Positions 16,366-25,338 of a stretch of DNA of 64,000 nucleotides are shown here, one piece after another. The notes beneath the pieces were generated by a model. That model did not search any database, was not told the DNA's origin, and saw only the letters and a program-made list of their open reading frames with translations. The stretch comes from CF-39 sp035651155. Lineage in GTDB: Bacteria > Chloroflexota > Limnocylindria > P2-11E. The stretch is taken from positions 62,001-126,000 of the forward strand of contig DASRGG010000021.1 in NCBI GenBank assembly GCA_035651155.1, in the 5' to 3' direction. Position numbers and translations under genes: made by a program. The first letter of the stretch is position 1; the number at the start of each line of letters is the position of its first letter.

Positions 16366-18206
16366 CAGCTCTGACCGCCGGAGAGATCGTCGATGCGCGG
16401 GGCGCGCCGCTCGAACGTCGGCTCCGCCTCGGGCGCGCGGACGCGCTTCTCGTGCTCGGACTGCTCCTCGTCCACCTCGAGTTCTTCCTCGAGGAGCTGG
16501 CGCCGGTACATCGCGGCGTAGAGGCCGCCCCGCTCGAGCAGCGTGAGGTGCGTGCCCCGCTCGGCGATGCGCCCCTCGTCGAGGACGAGGATCTCGTCCG
16601 CGTCCTTCACGGTGGAGATGCGGTGCGCCACGACGATGCTGGTGCGCTCGCGCATGACGCCGCGCATCCGCTTGAGGATCTCGGCCTCGGTGTAGGTGTC
16701 GACCGCGGACAGCGCGTCGTCGAGGATGAGGATGCGCGGGTCCTTCGCCACGGCACGCGCGATCGCGGCGCGCTGCTTCTGGCCGCCGGAAAGGGTCACG
16801 CCGCGCTCGCCGATCATCGTGTCGTACGACGCCGGGAAGTCGGCGACGTCCTTCGCGAGCTGCGAGACCTCGCCGGCCCATTCGAGCTCCGCCGGCGTGA
16901 GCGCGCGATCGATCCCGAACGCGATGTTCTCGCGCAGCGGCACGGAGAAGAGGAACGTCTCCTGCGGGACGTAGCCCACCGCGCGGCGCAGCACGCCGAG
17001 CGGGTAGCGCTTCACGTCGACGCCGTCGAGGAGCACCTCACCCTGCTGCGCGTCGAAGAGGCGCGGGATGAGATTCACGAGCGTTGTTTTCCCGGCGCCG
17101 GTGGGTCCGACGATCGCGAGCGATCCGCCGGCGGGAACGCGGAACGAGATCTCGCGCAGCACGATCGTCTGTCCGTAGGCGAACGAGACGTTGCGGAACT
17201 CGACCGCGCCCGCGATCGGAGCGGTCACGGGATCGACCGGGTCGGCGATCGCGGCGTGCGCGTCGTAGAGCTCCTGCAGCCGGTGCAGCGACGCCCAGCC
17301 CTGCTGCACGAGATTCACGACCTCGCCGAGCGCGATCATCGGCCACGAGATGAGCTGCAGATACGCGACGAACTGGACGAGCTCACCCAGGCTCACCGTG
17401 CCGTCGATCGCGAACTGACCGCCGACGTACAGGGTCGCGAGGACCGCCGCCCCGAGGAGGAACTGCATCGCGGGCCAGGCGAGCCCGTTCACCTTCGCGA
17501 GGTCCACGGCCGCCTGGAGGTATCGCGCGTTGACCGCCGCGAATCCGCGGATCTCGGCGGGCTCCTGCGAGAACGCCTTCACCACGCGGATGCCGGAGAA
17601 GTTCTCCTGCGCCTTGGCGGAGAGGTCGCCGAACTGCGCCTGGAGCGCGCCGAAGCGCCTGTTCACGCGATGCCCGATCGCCCAGAACGTGTACGAGGAG
17701 ACCGGCGTGACGACGAGCGCGACCACCGCGAGCTTCGCGTTCGCGCTGAACATCGACACGAACGTGAAGAGCAGCGTGAGCAGCGTGCTGGTCAGCATGA
17801 GGATGCCGAAGCCGACCATCTGGCGCACGGCCTGCAGGTCGTTCGTGAGGCGGGCCATGAGGTCGCCGATCCGCTGGTGCTGGAAGTACGCGAGCTGCAG
17901 CGTCTGCAGATGCGCGAGCAGGTCGTCGCGCATGCGGTACTCGATCTGGCGCGAGGCATCGAGGATCCGCCACCGGCCGAACCCGCGGAGCAGGTTCTCG
18001 GCGGCTGCGAGCCCGACCATTACGAGCGCGAGCTGGACCACGATGCCGAGATCGCTGCCGGCGGTCAGCGCGTCGACGATGCGGCCGATGATGAGCGGTG
18101 GCAGCACGGCGACGAACGCGGAAAGACCGACGAGGAGGATCCCGATCGCGAGACGGAGCTTGTGCTGGCCGAGGTACTGGAGGAGTGTCGCGCCGGAAGA
18201 CGTCAC
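16365..18206 (-). CDS. ABC exporter, fused permease-ATPase, subunit with degenerate catalytic site
   Basis: 613 aa, exactly the length of its partner. Walker A GPTGAGKTT and signature LSGGQKQR are normal, but Walker B reads LILDDALSAVD, with Asp in place of the catalytic Glu. In heterodimeric exporters this marks the non-hydrolysing site. Here the degenerate site would combine this Walker B with the partner's LSVGQ, while the other site is fully consensus. A charged tail after the ATPase domain is rich in Glu and Arg. GTG start at 18206. Confidence 0.9.
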   Translation of the reverse strand: MTSSGATLLQYLGQHKLRLAIGILLVGLSAFVAVLPPLIIGRIVDALTAGSDLGIVVQLALVMVGLAAAENLLRGFGRWRILDASRQIEYRMRDDLLAHLQTLQLAYFQHQRIGDLMARLTNDLQAVRQMVGFGILMLTSTLLTLLFTFVSMFSANAKLAVVALVVTPVSSYTFWAIGHRVNRRFGALQAQFGDLSAKAQENFSGIRVVKAFSQEPAEIRGFAAVNARYLQAAVDLAKVNGLAWPAMQFLLGAAVLATLYVGGQFAIDGTVSLGELVQFVAYLQLISWPMIALGEVVNLVQQGWASLHRLQELYDAHAAIADPVDPVTAPIAGAVEFRNVSFAYGQTIVLREISFRVPAGGSLAIVGPTGAGKTTLVNLIPRLFDAQQGEVLLDGVDVKRYPLGVLRRAVGYVPQETFLFSVPLRENIAFGIDRALTPAELEWAGEVSQLAKDVADFPASYDTMIGERGVTLSGGQKQRAAIARAVAKDPRILILDDALSAVDTYTEAEILKRMRGVMRERTSIVVAHRISTVKDADEILVLDEGRIAERGTHLTLLERGGLYAAMYRRQLLEEELEVDEEQSEHEKRVRAPEAEPTFERRAPRIDDLSGGQS

Positions 18207-18217
18207 TCGAGGACAGT

Positions 18218-19573
18218 TTAGCCGGTCGGCTCCCGTCGTTGCGTGACGTCCGTCACATTCGGGCTCGTTCCGCGACCCGCGCGGAGTCGCTCCGCGCGTC
18301 CCGCGAGCCACAGGCCGAAGACGATGGCGGCGGCGAGCACGAACACCGGCGCGACGCCCCACACGTCGGCGATGGGTCCGACGATGATGAGCGGCAGGAA
18401 CGAGAAGATCGACACGAGCGAGTTCAGCACGCCGAAGACGCGACCGCGGATGTCCTCGGGGAGCTCCTCCTGCAGGAGGGTCATCGAGGGCACGGTGATG
18501 AACGAGTAGGCGATCCCGAACACGAACGCGGTGACGCTCACGATCCCGATGAAGAAGGGCAGCGCGCCGCCGAGGCTGCCGAGCGCGCCACCGAACCGCG
18601 ATTCCGCGAAGACGTCGGCGAACGGGCGCGCCGCGGCGAGCACCACGAGCGCGACCGTCGTCACCATCAATCCCGCGCCGATCGCGTGCGATCGCCCGAT
18701 ACGGCCGCTCACGACGTTGAGCAGCCCGAGACCGGCGACGACGCCCACGCCCGCCGGGGCGACGAGCACGACGACGTTGCGCTCGCCCAGACGGAGGACC
18801 TCGCGCACGAAGCCCGGCGCGAGGGCGCCGGCGATCGCGACGAGCGTGTACGTGAGCGCGATGTACACCATCGCCCACGTCACCAGCGGCGTCGAGCGGA
18901 GGTAATGGAACGCTTCGCTGATCCCCCGCCGCGTCTCGCTCACCGCGCGCTCGGCGAGCTCCACCGAGAGGAACGACGGCGCGGGCGGCGCGGGCGGGAG
19001 CGTGAGGCACAGGAGCGACGCGATCGCGAACATCGTCACGACCGTGAACCACAGCACGTAGAAGCCGTAGAGGTTCACGACGACCGGCGCGAGGATGATG
19101 AATCCGACGAGGAACGCGCCGTTGAAGGTGAACGTGAAGAGCGAGTTCGCGACCAGCAGGTCGCGCTTGCGTACGATCGACGGGATCGTCGCCGCCTCGG
19201 CGGGCACGAAGAAGATCGTCACGGTGGCCACGAGGAAGTTCACGAGGTAGGCCGTCGTCACGCTCTCGCCCGCGAGGATGAGCGGGACCACCGCCGCCGC
19301 GCGGAGCGCGTTCGTGACGACGAGGACGAGACGCCGATCGCTGCGGTCGACGACGACGCCGCCCGCGAATCCGAAGAGCACCGCCGGGATGATCGCGAGG
19401 AGGATGAGGAACGACGACGAGGTGTTCGAGTGCGTGAGCTCGGCCACGAGGATGATGAGTGCCGAGGTGACCGCGTTCGCGGCAGTTTGCGACAGGATCT
19501 GGGCACCCCAGAGGGCCGTGAATGCGCGATTCCTCAGGAGGCCGAGCCGCGCGGCCTCGTTGACCTCCGCCAA
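18218..19573 (-). CDS. MFS transporter (MFS_3-like exporter)
   Basis: About 451 aa, hydrophobic throughout in two six-helix halves. The opening LGLLRNRAFTALWGAQILS and the loop GFAGGVVVDRSDRRLVLV are typical of the MFS_3 efflux group (EntS/macrolide-efflux-like). A middle loop contains RRGISEAFHYLRSTPL. The TTG start at 19573 is chosen because the frame upstream runs into the DUF951 gene and loses similarity. Only 11 bp separate it from the ABC exporter; co-transcription is likely. Substrate unknown. Confidence 0.8.
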   Translation of the reverse strand: MAEVNEAARLGLLRNRAFTALWGAQILSQTAANAVTSALIILVAELTHSNTSSSFLILLAIIPAVLFGFAGGVVVDRSDRRLVLVVTNALRAAAVVPLILAGESVTTAYLVNFLVATVTIFFVPAEAATIPSIVRKRDLLVANSLFTFTFNGAFLVGFIILAPVVVNLYGFYVLWFTVVTMFAIASLLCLTLPPAPPAPSFLSVELAERAVSETRRGISEAFHYLRSTPLVTWAMVYIALTYTLVAIAGALAPGFVREVLRLGERNVVVLVAPAGVGVVAGLGLLNVVSGRIGRSHAIGAGLMVTTVALVVLAAARPFADVFAESRFGGALGSLGGALPFFIGIVSVTAFVFGIAYSFITVPSMTLLQEELPEDIRGRVFGVLNSLVSIFSFLPLIIVGPIADVWGVAPVFVLAAAIVFGLWLAGRAERLRAGRGTSPNVTDVTQRREPTG

Positions 19574-19581
19574 GACCCGGC

Positions 19582-19818
19582 TTAGTCCGCCGGCGCCAGC
19601 GGTCCGCGCTGGACGAACCGCTTGATGTCGCGCTCGAGGGAGGCGCGCCCGGCGAGCACGCGGCGGCCGCATCCGGAGCAGACGAGGCCGATGTCGGCGC
19701 CCAGCCGGACGATGCGCCAGGTGTCGCTGCCGCAGGGATGCGGCTTCCGGAGGACGACGACATCGTCGAGATAGAGGGCGAGCGGTCCCTTCGCGCCACG
19801 TGTGCGTGTCGCGCTCAT
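19582..19818 (-). CDS. DUF951 family small protein
   Basis: 78 aa. Family hallmarks are LRKPHPCGSDTWRIVRLGAD and CSGCGRRVLAGRASLERDIK, giving three conserved cysteines in a likely zinc-ribbon or nucleic-acid-binding fold. This family is common in Firmicutes and Chloroflexota and has no assigned function. It sits immediately before the MFS gene. Confidence 0.8.
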   Translation of the reverse strand: MSATRTRGAKGPLALYLDDVVVLRKPHPCGSDTWRIVRLGADIGLVCSGCGRRVLAGRASLERDIKRFVQRGPLAPAD

Positions 19819-19840
19819 GGCCGCAGTCTAGCCGCGAGGA

Positions 19841-20488
19841 TTATTTGGCGAGGCTCGGCAGCTGCAGCGCCGTCTCCCTCGTGACGCTGAAGCGGGTGCT
19901 GCGGTAGATCAGCTCGAACTGCCCGATGATGCCGCCCGTTCGCGTCATCGCGACGTACATGACCTCGGGCGCGCCGATGGCGCTCACGGTCCACGGTCCG
20001 CGGATCGGCTGCGCGTCGATCGTGAGCGCCCGGTCGGGCGTGATGCCGAACCACGAGCGCGGACCCACGCGCACCGTGTTCACCGCGATCGCCTCGGCGC
20101 CGGCGTTGCGCAGCTCGTTCACGAGATCCGAGAGCGCCTTGTCGTCGAAGCTGCCGTCGACGCGGACGCTGATCCCCTGCCCCTTCACCGCGGTGCGCGC
20201 GGCGAACACCTGGAGCTGGGCGAGCTGGCGCTGCGCCTCGCTCAGCGTTCCCTTGCCGCTCGCGGCGTCCTCCCGCGCGTTCTCGGTCCGGAGCCGCAGA
20301 TCGAAGATCTCCTCGCGCAGCGCGTTGTTGCGCTCGGCGACGTTCGCGATGAGCGTCGTGAGCGACGCGGGCGTTTCGAGCTCGAGGCTGCGGCTGTACA
20401 CGTCCTGCGCGCGCACCTGCGTGACCGCGAGGAGTCCGAGGAAGAGCGCGACGATGGCGGTCGCGATGCTTCCCGCGTTGGTGCGCAT
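19841..20488 (-). CDS. DUF881 family protein, copy 2 (YlxW/YlxX-like)
   Basis: 215 aa: one N-terminal membrane segment (SIATAIVALFLGLLAVTQV), a coiled coil of about 60 residues and the DUF881 domain (GQGISVRVDGSFDDKALSDL, LRNAGAEAIAVNTVRV). In Firmicutes, members lie beside division genes; their role is unknown. It follows its paralogue with no gap (TAGATG). Some DUF881 consensus residues differ between the copies, so they are probably not redundant. Confidence 0.8.
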   Translation of the reverse strand: MRTNAGSIATAIVALFLGLLAVTQVRAQDVYSRSLELETPASLTTLIANVAERNNALREEIFDLRLRTENAREDAASGKGTLSEAQRQLAQLQVFAARTAVKGQGISVRVDGSFDDKALSDLVNELRNAGAEAIAVNTVRVGPRSWFGITPDRALTIDAQPIRGPWTVSAIGAPEVMYVAMTRTGGIIGQFELIYRSTRFSVTRETALQLPSLAK

Positions 20489-21232
20489 CTAGCGCGGCTC
20501 GGCGTAGCGGATGTTCAGCGCGCCCCCGTACGCCGGGACCTTGAGCGACGTCGCGCGCGCGACGCGGAAGCCGAGGCCGTACACGTCGCGTCGCTGCTTG
20601 ATGTCGCGAAGCTCGTTCGGATCGTCATAGGCCGCCAGCAGATCGTTCTGCGGTCCGATGACCACGACCGAGAACGGCGGCGACATCAGCCTGCCGTTCA
20701 CCATGATCGTCGAGCCGACGCAGTACACGCTCGACGATCCGACGATGCGCTCCTCGTTCACGGCGATGGCCTGCGCTCCGCCGCGCCACGCGGCGTTGAT
20801 GATGTCGGTCAGGTCCGTCGAGTGGCAGATGGACTTGTCGACGTTGGCGGCCTGCCCCGGGCTCGTGCTGCGCGCGTCGTCGAGCGTCACGACGACGCCG
20901 TCGCCGGTGCGCTCGGTCAGCCCCGAGGCGCCGCGCAGCTCGTCGATACGCGCCTGCAGGTCACGGCTCGCCGTGCTTTGCGATGCCGCGCCGCGCTGGA
21001 TCTCGTCGAGCTGGGCGCGCAGGTCGGCGAGCTGCGCCTTGAGCGAGTTCTGTTCGTTCTGCAGCGAGTTCGCCGCGTCGAGCAGCGGCGCGTTGTACCG
21101 CACGGTGAGCGCGCTCCGCTCCTGCTGGGTGCGCCACTGCAGCGAGACGAGCAGCCCGAAGAGGAGCGCGGGGAGCATGAGCACGAGGGGCGCGCTGAGC
21201 CGCCGCGGCGCCCGCACGGCGAGGCCGGCCAT
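20489..21232 (-). CDS. DUF881 family protein, copy 1 (YlxW/YlxX-like)
   Basis: 247 aa with the standard DUF881 layout: N-terminal membrane helix (LSAPLVLMLPALLFGLLVSL), coiled coil (NSLQNEQNSLKAQLADLRAQ) and C-terminal domain (GDGVVVTLDDARS, INAAWRGGAQAIAVNEERIV). It faces the extracytoplasmic side by the usual orientation. Probably co-transcribed with its paralogue, DUF951 and MFS genes downstream. Confidence 0.83.
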   Translation of the reverse strand: MAGLAVRAPRRLSAPLVLMLPALLFGLLVSLQWRTQQERSALTVRYNAPLLDAANSLQNEQNSLKAQLADLRAQLDEIQRGAASQSTASRDLQARIDELRGASGLTERTGDGVVVTLDDARSTSPGQAANVDKSICHSTDLTDIINAAWRGGAQAIAVNEERIVGSSSVYCVGSTIMVNGRLMSPPFSVVVIGPQNDLLAAYDDPNELRDIKQRRDVYGLGFRVARATSLKVPAYGGALNIRYAEPR

Positions 21233-21406
21233 CCGCCTCCAGTGTCACATACGCGCGGCGTCCTCCAGCGATGCCGCAGGCCGGCTCCCCCGAACGGGTG
21301 AGACCGTGTCTCCTCGTCACGAAAGCGCTACCACCGCCACCTTCTCGGGTGATGCCCGGCACGGACGTTCGGCGGGAATGTGGCACGACCTGGGGAGGTG
21401 CGTCTG

Positions 21407-22387
21407 GTGAGCGTGGTGGAGACAGGGATCACGGTCGTCGCCCCCGACGCGACGGCATGCCCGCTGTGCGCCGCCCACGAGGCGAGGCCGGCTCGCGCAC
21501 GGGCCGATCGCTCCGACACGCTCTTCCCCTGGGTCCTCGCGCTCACCGTGGCGACCGTGGTGGCGAGCGTCGGCGTGGGATCCGACCGCTGGTTCGGCCT
21601 CGGCTCGATCGCCGGCCTCATCGCCGGAGCGACGCTCGCGGTCGTGAGCGTCCGCCGCGCCGTCGCCGGCGCCCGCGCGACCGGGGAGCGGGCCATCGCC
21701 GCGCTGAACGAGGAGGCCGACACCCGCGTGGGGATGGTCATCCGCCAGTTCGAGTGGGCCGTCAACGACCTCGCCACGCTCAAGCGCGAGCTCGATCGTG
21801 CGGAGGTCACCGCGAACCTCCTGGTGGTCGAGGGGCGCGGCCGGGAGCGGCACATCAAGAAGCTGGAGCGCCAGCTTGCCGAAGCGAACGACCGGCTCGG
21901 GCGTTTGTCCGCGTTCGCCCGGGCGGCGGAGGCCGGAGCCGCCGCGGTCGCCGAGACGGCCGGCGGGGCGCTCCCCTTCCGGTGGGGCCTGCACCACGAC
22001 GGCGCCGGCACACGGCTCGAGCTCGACTGCGACGTCCGGTACCCCGCGACGCGCATCCGCGTCATCGACCGCGCCGGCATGACCACGCTGACGAGCATGA
22101 CCGCGATGCACTCCGGCAGCGGCACCTTGTGCTTCGCGCTCGCGGATCCGCCGCAGGAGCTCGTCGCCGACCTCGAGGCGGGGCGTGAGCCCAGCTACCG
22201 GCTCCAGGTGCTCGCCGACGGCGACTGGCGGCCGGTGCGGCTCGAGGACAGCGGGCGGCGGACGCGGCTCGTCACCGACAAGCAGGGCCGCCTCTACCGC
22301 GTGAACGAGCTCGTCCTGGCCCGGAGGCCGGCCGTCGCGTTCAACCCGTTCGACGGCGCGTCGGACGGGAGCTTGTACTCGCTCTAG
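21407..22387 (+). CDS. Membrane protein with N-terminal CxxC and coiled coil, unknown function
   Basis: 326 aa. A short head with CPLC (about residue 17) precedes two hydrophobic segments (TLFPWVLALTVATVVASVGV and the following GLGSIAGLIAGATLAVVSV). A coiled coil (residues about 105-165; RELDRAEVTANLL, RHIKKLERQLAEANDRL) leads to a C-terminal beta-rich domain. The GTG at 21407 follows GGGGAGG at eight bases, a better start than the GTG at 21380. It is divergent from the DUF881 genes. I recognise no family. Confidence 0.6.
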   Translation: MSVVETGITVVAPDATACPLCAAHEARPARARADRSDTLFPWVLALTVATVVASVGVGSDRWFGLGSIAGLIAGATLAVVSVRRAVAGARATGERAIAALNEEADTRVGMVIRQFEWAVNDLATLKRELDRAEVTANLLVVEGRGRERHIKKLERQLAEANDRLGRLSAFARAAEAGAAAVAETAGGALPFRWGLHHDGAGTRLELDCDVRYPATRIRVIDRAGMTTLTSMTAMHSGSGTLCFALADPPQELVADLEAGREPSYRLQVLADGDWRPVRLEDSGRRTRLVTDKQGRLYRVNELVLARRPAVAFNPFDGASDGSLYSL

Positions 22388-22429
22388 GCCCGCGGCGCAG
22401 GACGCGCCGTTCGGGCCGATCCCGATCTG

Positions 22430-22502
22430 TGGGGCTGGCCGGAATCGAACCGGCGACGCCCGCCTTAGGACGGCGGCGCTCTATCCGCTGAGCTACAGCC
22501 CC
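22430..22502 (-). tRNA. tRNA-Arg (CCT)
   Basis: Minus-strand cloverleaf: acceptor GGGGCTG/CAGCCCC, D-arm GCTC/GAGC, anticodon stem CCGCC/GGCGG with loop GTCCTAA (anticodon CCT), T-arm GCCGG-TTCGATT-CCGGC. Discriminator A; CCA not encoded. A TGCGGC-GAA-GCCGCA hairpin lies directly upstream. Confidence 0.95.
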
Positions 22503-22540
22503 ATGCGGCGAAGCCGCACTCATTATCGACCCCGTGGCCG

Positions 22541-23932
22541 CTAGAACCGGACCGTCTGTACCGCGTCGAGGAGCGGTCCGGGCACGATCCCGACGACGAT
22601 CACCGCGAGGGCCGCGAGCATGACGACGCCGCCGGCCACGGTGGGAGCGGCCGCGGGCTCCCCTTCCCCCTCCGCGAGACACGCGAACAGCACGCGCAGG
22701 TAGTACGCCGCCGATACCACGCTCGTGAGCACGCCGAGGAGCACGAGCCACGCGAGCTGCGCACCGATCGCGGCCTCGAACACGTAGACCTTCGCGAGGA
22801 ACCCGGCCGTCGGCGGAAGCCCGGTGAGCCCGAGCAGCAGCACGCCGAGCAGCACGACGAGGAGCGGCCGCCGCCGGGCCAGGCCGTGGAGGTCGTCCAC
22901 GCGCGGGTCGTCGTTGGCGAGCAGCGTGATGACGCCGAACGCGCCGAGCGTGAGGGCCGCGTACACGGCGAGGTAGAACGCGATCGCCGAGCTCGCGACC
23001 ACACCCGCGGCGGCGGCGATCGCGATGTATCCGGCGTGCGCGATCGAGGAGTACGCGAGGAGCCGCTTCAGCGACGACTGCCCGAGCGCGGCGAGATTCC
23101 CGAGGACGAGCGTCATCGCGGCGAGGACGGCGACGCTGGCGCGCCAGTCGAGGCCGGCGGCGCTTGGCGCCGTGACCGCGCTGCCGAAACGAAGCAGCGC
23201 CGCGAAGGCGCCGAGCTTCGCCACCACCGCCATGAACGCGGTCGCCGGTGTCGGCGCGGAGACGTACGCGTCAGGTGCCCAGAAGTGGAACGGGACGAGC
23301 GCCGCCTTGAACGCGAGGCCCGCAAGGAGGAGCGCGATCCCGGCGAGCCCCACCGGCGACGCCACCGCCGCGAGCGCGCCGATCGCGACCGATCCCGTCG
23401 CCGCGTACACGAGCGCGATGCCGTACGCGAACACCGCCGACGCGGCCGCGCCGAGCAGGAAGTACTTGAGCGCGCTCTCGTCGGCGTGACGTGCGGCGCG
23501 CGGCAGGCCGGTCAACGCGTACAGCGGCAGCGACAGGAGCTCCAGGCCGACGAAGACGACGAGCAGGTCACCGGCGGAGGACATCAGCACGGCACCCGAC
23601 GCGGAGAACAGCGTCAGGGCGGTCACCTCGGCGGCGGGCAGGGACGTCCGCGTGACGTATCCGGTCGCGAGCAGGAGCGCCGCGGCGGTGCTGCCGCCGA
23701 CGACGATGGCGAAGAAGACGCTCGCGCCGTCGCGGCGGAGCGAGCCCGCGAACGCGTCGTCGCCCGTCCCGATGACGGCGGCGGTCACCGCGGTCGCGAG
23801 CGCGGCCGCGGCGCCGAGCGCCACCCAGGCCCGGCCGTCGGCGTGTACGAGGAGGTCGCCCAGCAGCACGAGGCACGCGCCGCCCGCGAGCAGGATGAAC
23901 GGCAGCGCGGCGACGAGATCGCCTGCGGTCAT
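22541..23932 (-). CDS. nuoN: NADH-quinone oxidoreductase subunit N
   Basis: 463 aa, antiporter-like proton-pumping subunit of the complex I membrane arm. Hydrophobic throughout. Recognisable segments are FVGLELLSLPLYALTGLPR, ESALKYFLLGAAASAVFAYG and SSLKRLLAYSSIAHAGYIAI, which contain the conserved Glu, Lys and His channel residues. Last gene of the nuoA-N operon. Start overlaps the nuoM stop as ATGA. Confidence 0.95.
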   Translation of the reverse strand: MTAGDLVAALPFILLAGGACLVLLGDLLVHADGRAWVALGAAAALATAVTAAVIGTGDDAFAGSLRRDGASVFFAIVVGGSTAAALLLATGYVTRTSLPAAEVTALTLFSASGAVLMSSAGDLLVVFVGLELLSLPLYALTGLPRAARHADESALKYFLLGAAASAVFAYGIALVYAATGSVAIGALAAVASPVGLAGIALLLAGLAFKAALVPFHFWAPDAYVSAPTPATAFMAVVAKLGAFAALLRFGSAVTAPSAAGLDWRASVAVLAAMTLVLGNLAALGQSSLKRLLAYSSIAHAGYIAIAAAAGVVASSAIAFYLAVYAALTLGAFGVITLLANDDPRVDDLHGLARRRPLLVVLLGVLLLGLTGLPPTAGFLAKVYVFEAAIGAQLAWLVLLGVLTSVVSAAYYLRVLFACLAEGEGEPAAAPTVAGGVVMLAALAVIVVGIVPGPLLDAVQTVRF

Positions 23933-25338
23933 CGCGTCACCTCGACGGCCGGCAGCGCGTCGTCGGAGACGCGGTCCGTCACGACGCGCGGCGCGACACC
24001 GACGGCGACGACGAGTGCGAGCAGCGGCACCACCAGCGCGCGCTCGCGCCACCCCAGGTCCGCGCCCGTCGCGAGCGGCGGTCCGTGGTACGCCCGGCGG
24101 ATGAAGCCCAGGCCGTAGACCGCCGCCACGATCACGACGAGCGTCGCGGCGGCCGCCGCCGCCGGATAGCGCTCGTACGCTCCGGCGAGCGCCAGCAGCT
24201 CGCCGGCGAAGCCGCTCGTGCCGGGCACGCCGACCGCCGCGACGACCGCGAGCGTCGACAGGCCCGCGAGCACGGGCGCGGTGGCGGCGAGCCCGCCGGC
24301 GCGCGAGAGCGCGTACGACGAAGTGCGTCGCGCGAGCATCGCCGCGAGGAGGAACAGCGCGGCGACGACCAGACCGTGCGACACGCTCTCGACGATCGCG
24401 CCGCGCAGGCTCACGAGCGTCGCGGCGAAGAGGGCGAGGCCGATGAGGTTCAGATGCGAGAGGCTCGAGAACGCGATGAGTCGCCGCAGGTCGTCCTGCC
24501 GCATCGCGAGCAGCGCGCCGTAGAGCGTGCCGACGGCGGCGAGCGCGACGAGCAGGGGCGCCGCCGTGCTCATCCCCTGCGGGAAGAGCGCGAGCGAGAT
24601 CCGCAGGATGCCGTACACCGCCGTCTTCGCGACGATCCCGGAGAGCACGAGCGCGACCGGGATGGGCGCGGCCACGTACGCGCGCGGCAGCCACGCGTGG
24701 AGCGGGAAGAGCGGCAGCTTCACCGCGAAGGCCGCGAGGAAGAGCATCGCGGGAAGGAGCTGCGCGCTCGCGGGGATCGGACGCGCCGCCAGCGCGTCGA
24801 TGTCGAGCGTGCCGCGCGCGACCGCGAGCGACACGATCCCCACGAGGAGGAACGCGCTCCCACCCATGGTGTACAGGAGGAAGCGCAGCGTCGCGCCGCG
24901 GCGGTCGGCGCCGCCCCACTCCCACATCAGCACGGCGAGCGGGACGAGCATCGCCTCCCAGAACACGAAGAAGAGAGCGAGGTCGCGCGCGATGAAGACG
25001 CCGTCGACCGCGGCGAGCAGCGCGCACCAGAGCGCGAAGTACGCGCGGCGGTGACCCACGCGCCCGCTCGCCGCCGCGCCCGTCGCGAAGAGGATCCCCG
25101 CGAGCGCGACGAAGACCGCGGCCAGCCCGTCGAGATCCACGGCGTACCTCGCGCCCAGGACGCCGGCCCACGCCGCGCGGACGCCGGCCGACCCGCCCGC
25201 GACGAACGACCAGGCCGCGAGGGCCGCGACCGCGAGCGACGCGACGATCGCGATGACGCGCGCGGCGCGCGAGACCCACGGCACCGCGCAGAGTGCCGCG
25301 GCGACGAGCGGAACGACGACGAGCGCGCTCGCGATCAC
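23929..25338 (-). CDS. nuoM: NADH-quinone oxidoreductase subunit M
   Basis: 469 aa, antiporter-like membrane subunit. Landmarks are FFVFWEAMLVPLAVLMWEWG (channel Glu), LPLFPLHAWLPRAYVAAP, DDLRRLIAFSSLSHLNLIGL and ESVSHGLVVAALFLLA. GTG start at 25338 overlaps the nuoL stop as GTGA. Length is somewhat below the usual 490-510 aa. Confidence 0.95.
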   Translation of the reverse strand: MIASALVVVPLVAAALCAVPWVSRAARVIAIVASLAVAALAAWSFVAGGSAGVRAAWAGVLGARYAVDLDGLAAVFVALAGILFATGAAASGRVGHRRAYFALWCALLAAVDGVFIARDLALFFVFWEAMLVPLAVLMWEWGGADRRGATLRFLLYTMGGSAFLLVGIVSLAVARGTLDIDALAARPIPASAQLLPAMLFLAAFAVKLPLFPLHAWLPRAYVAAPIPVALVLSGIVAKTAVYGILRISLALFPQGMSTAAPLLVALAAVGTLYGALLAMRQDDLRRLIAFSSLSHLNLIGLALFAATLVSLRGAIVESVSHGLVVAALFLLAAMLARRTSSYALSRAGGLAATAPVLAGLSTLAVVAAVGVPGTSGFAGELLALAGAYERYPAAAAAATLVVIVAAVYGLGFIRRAYHGPPLATGADLGWRERALVVPLLALVVAVGVAPRVVTDRVSDDALPAVEVTR

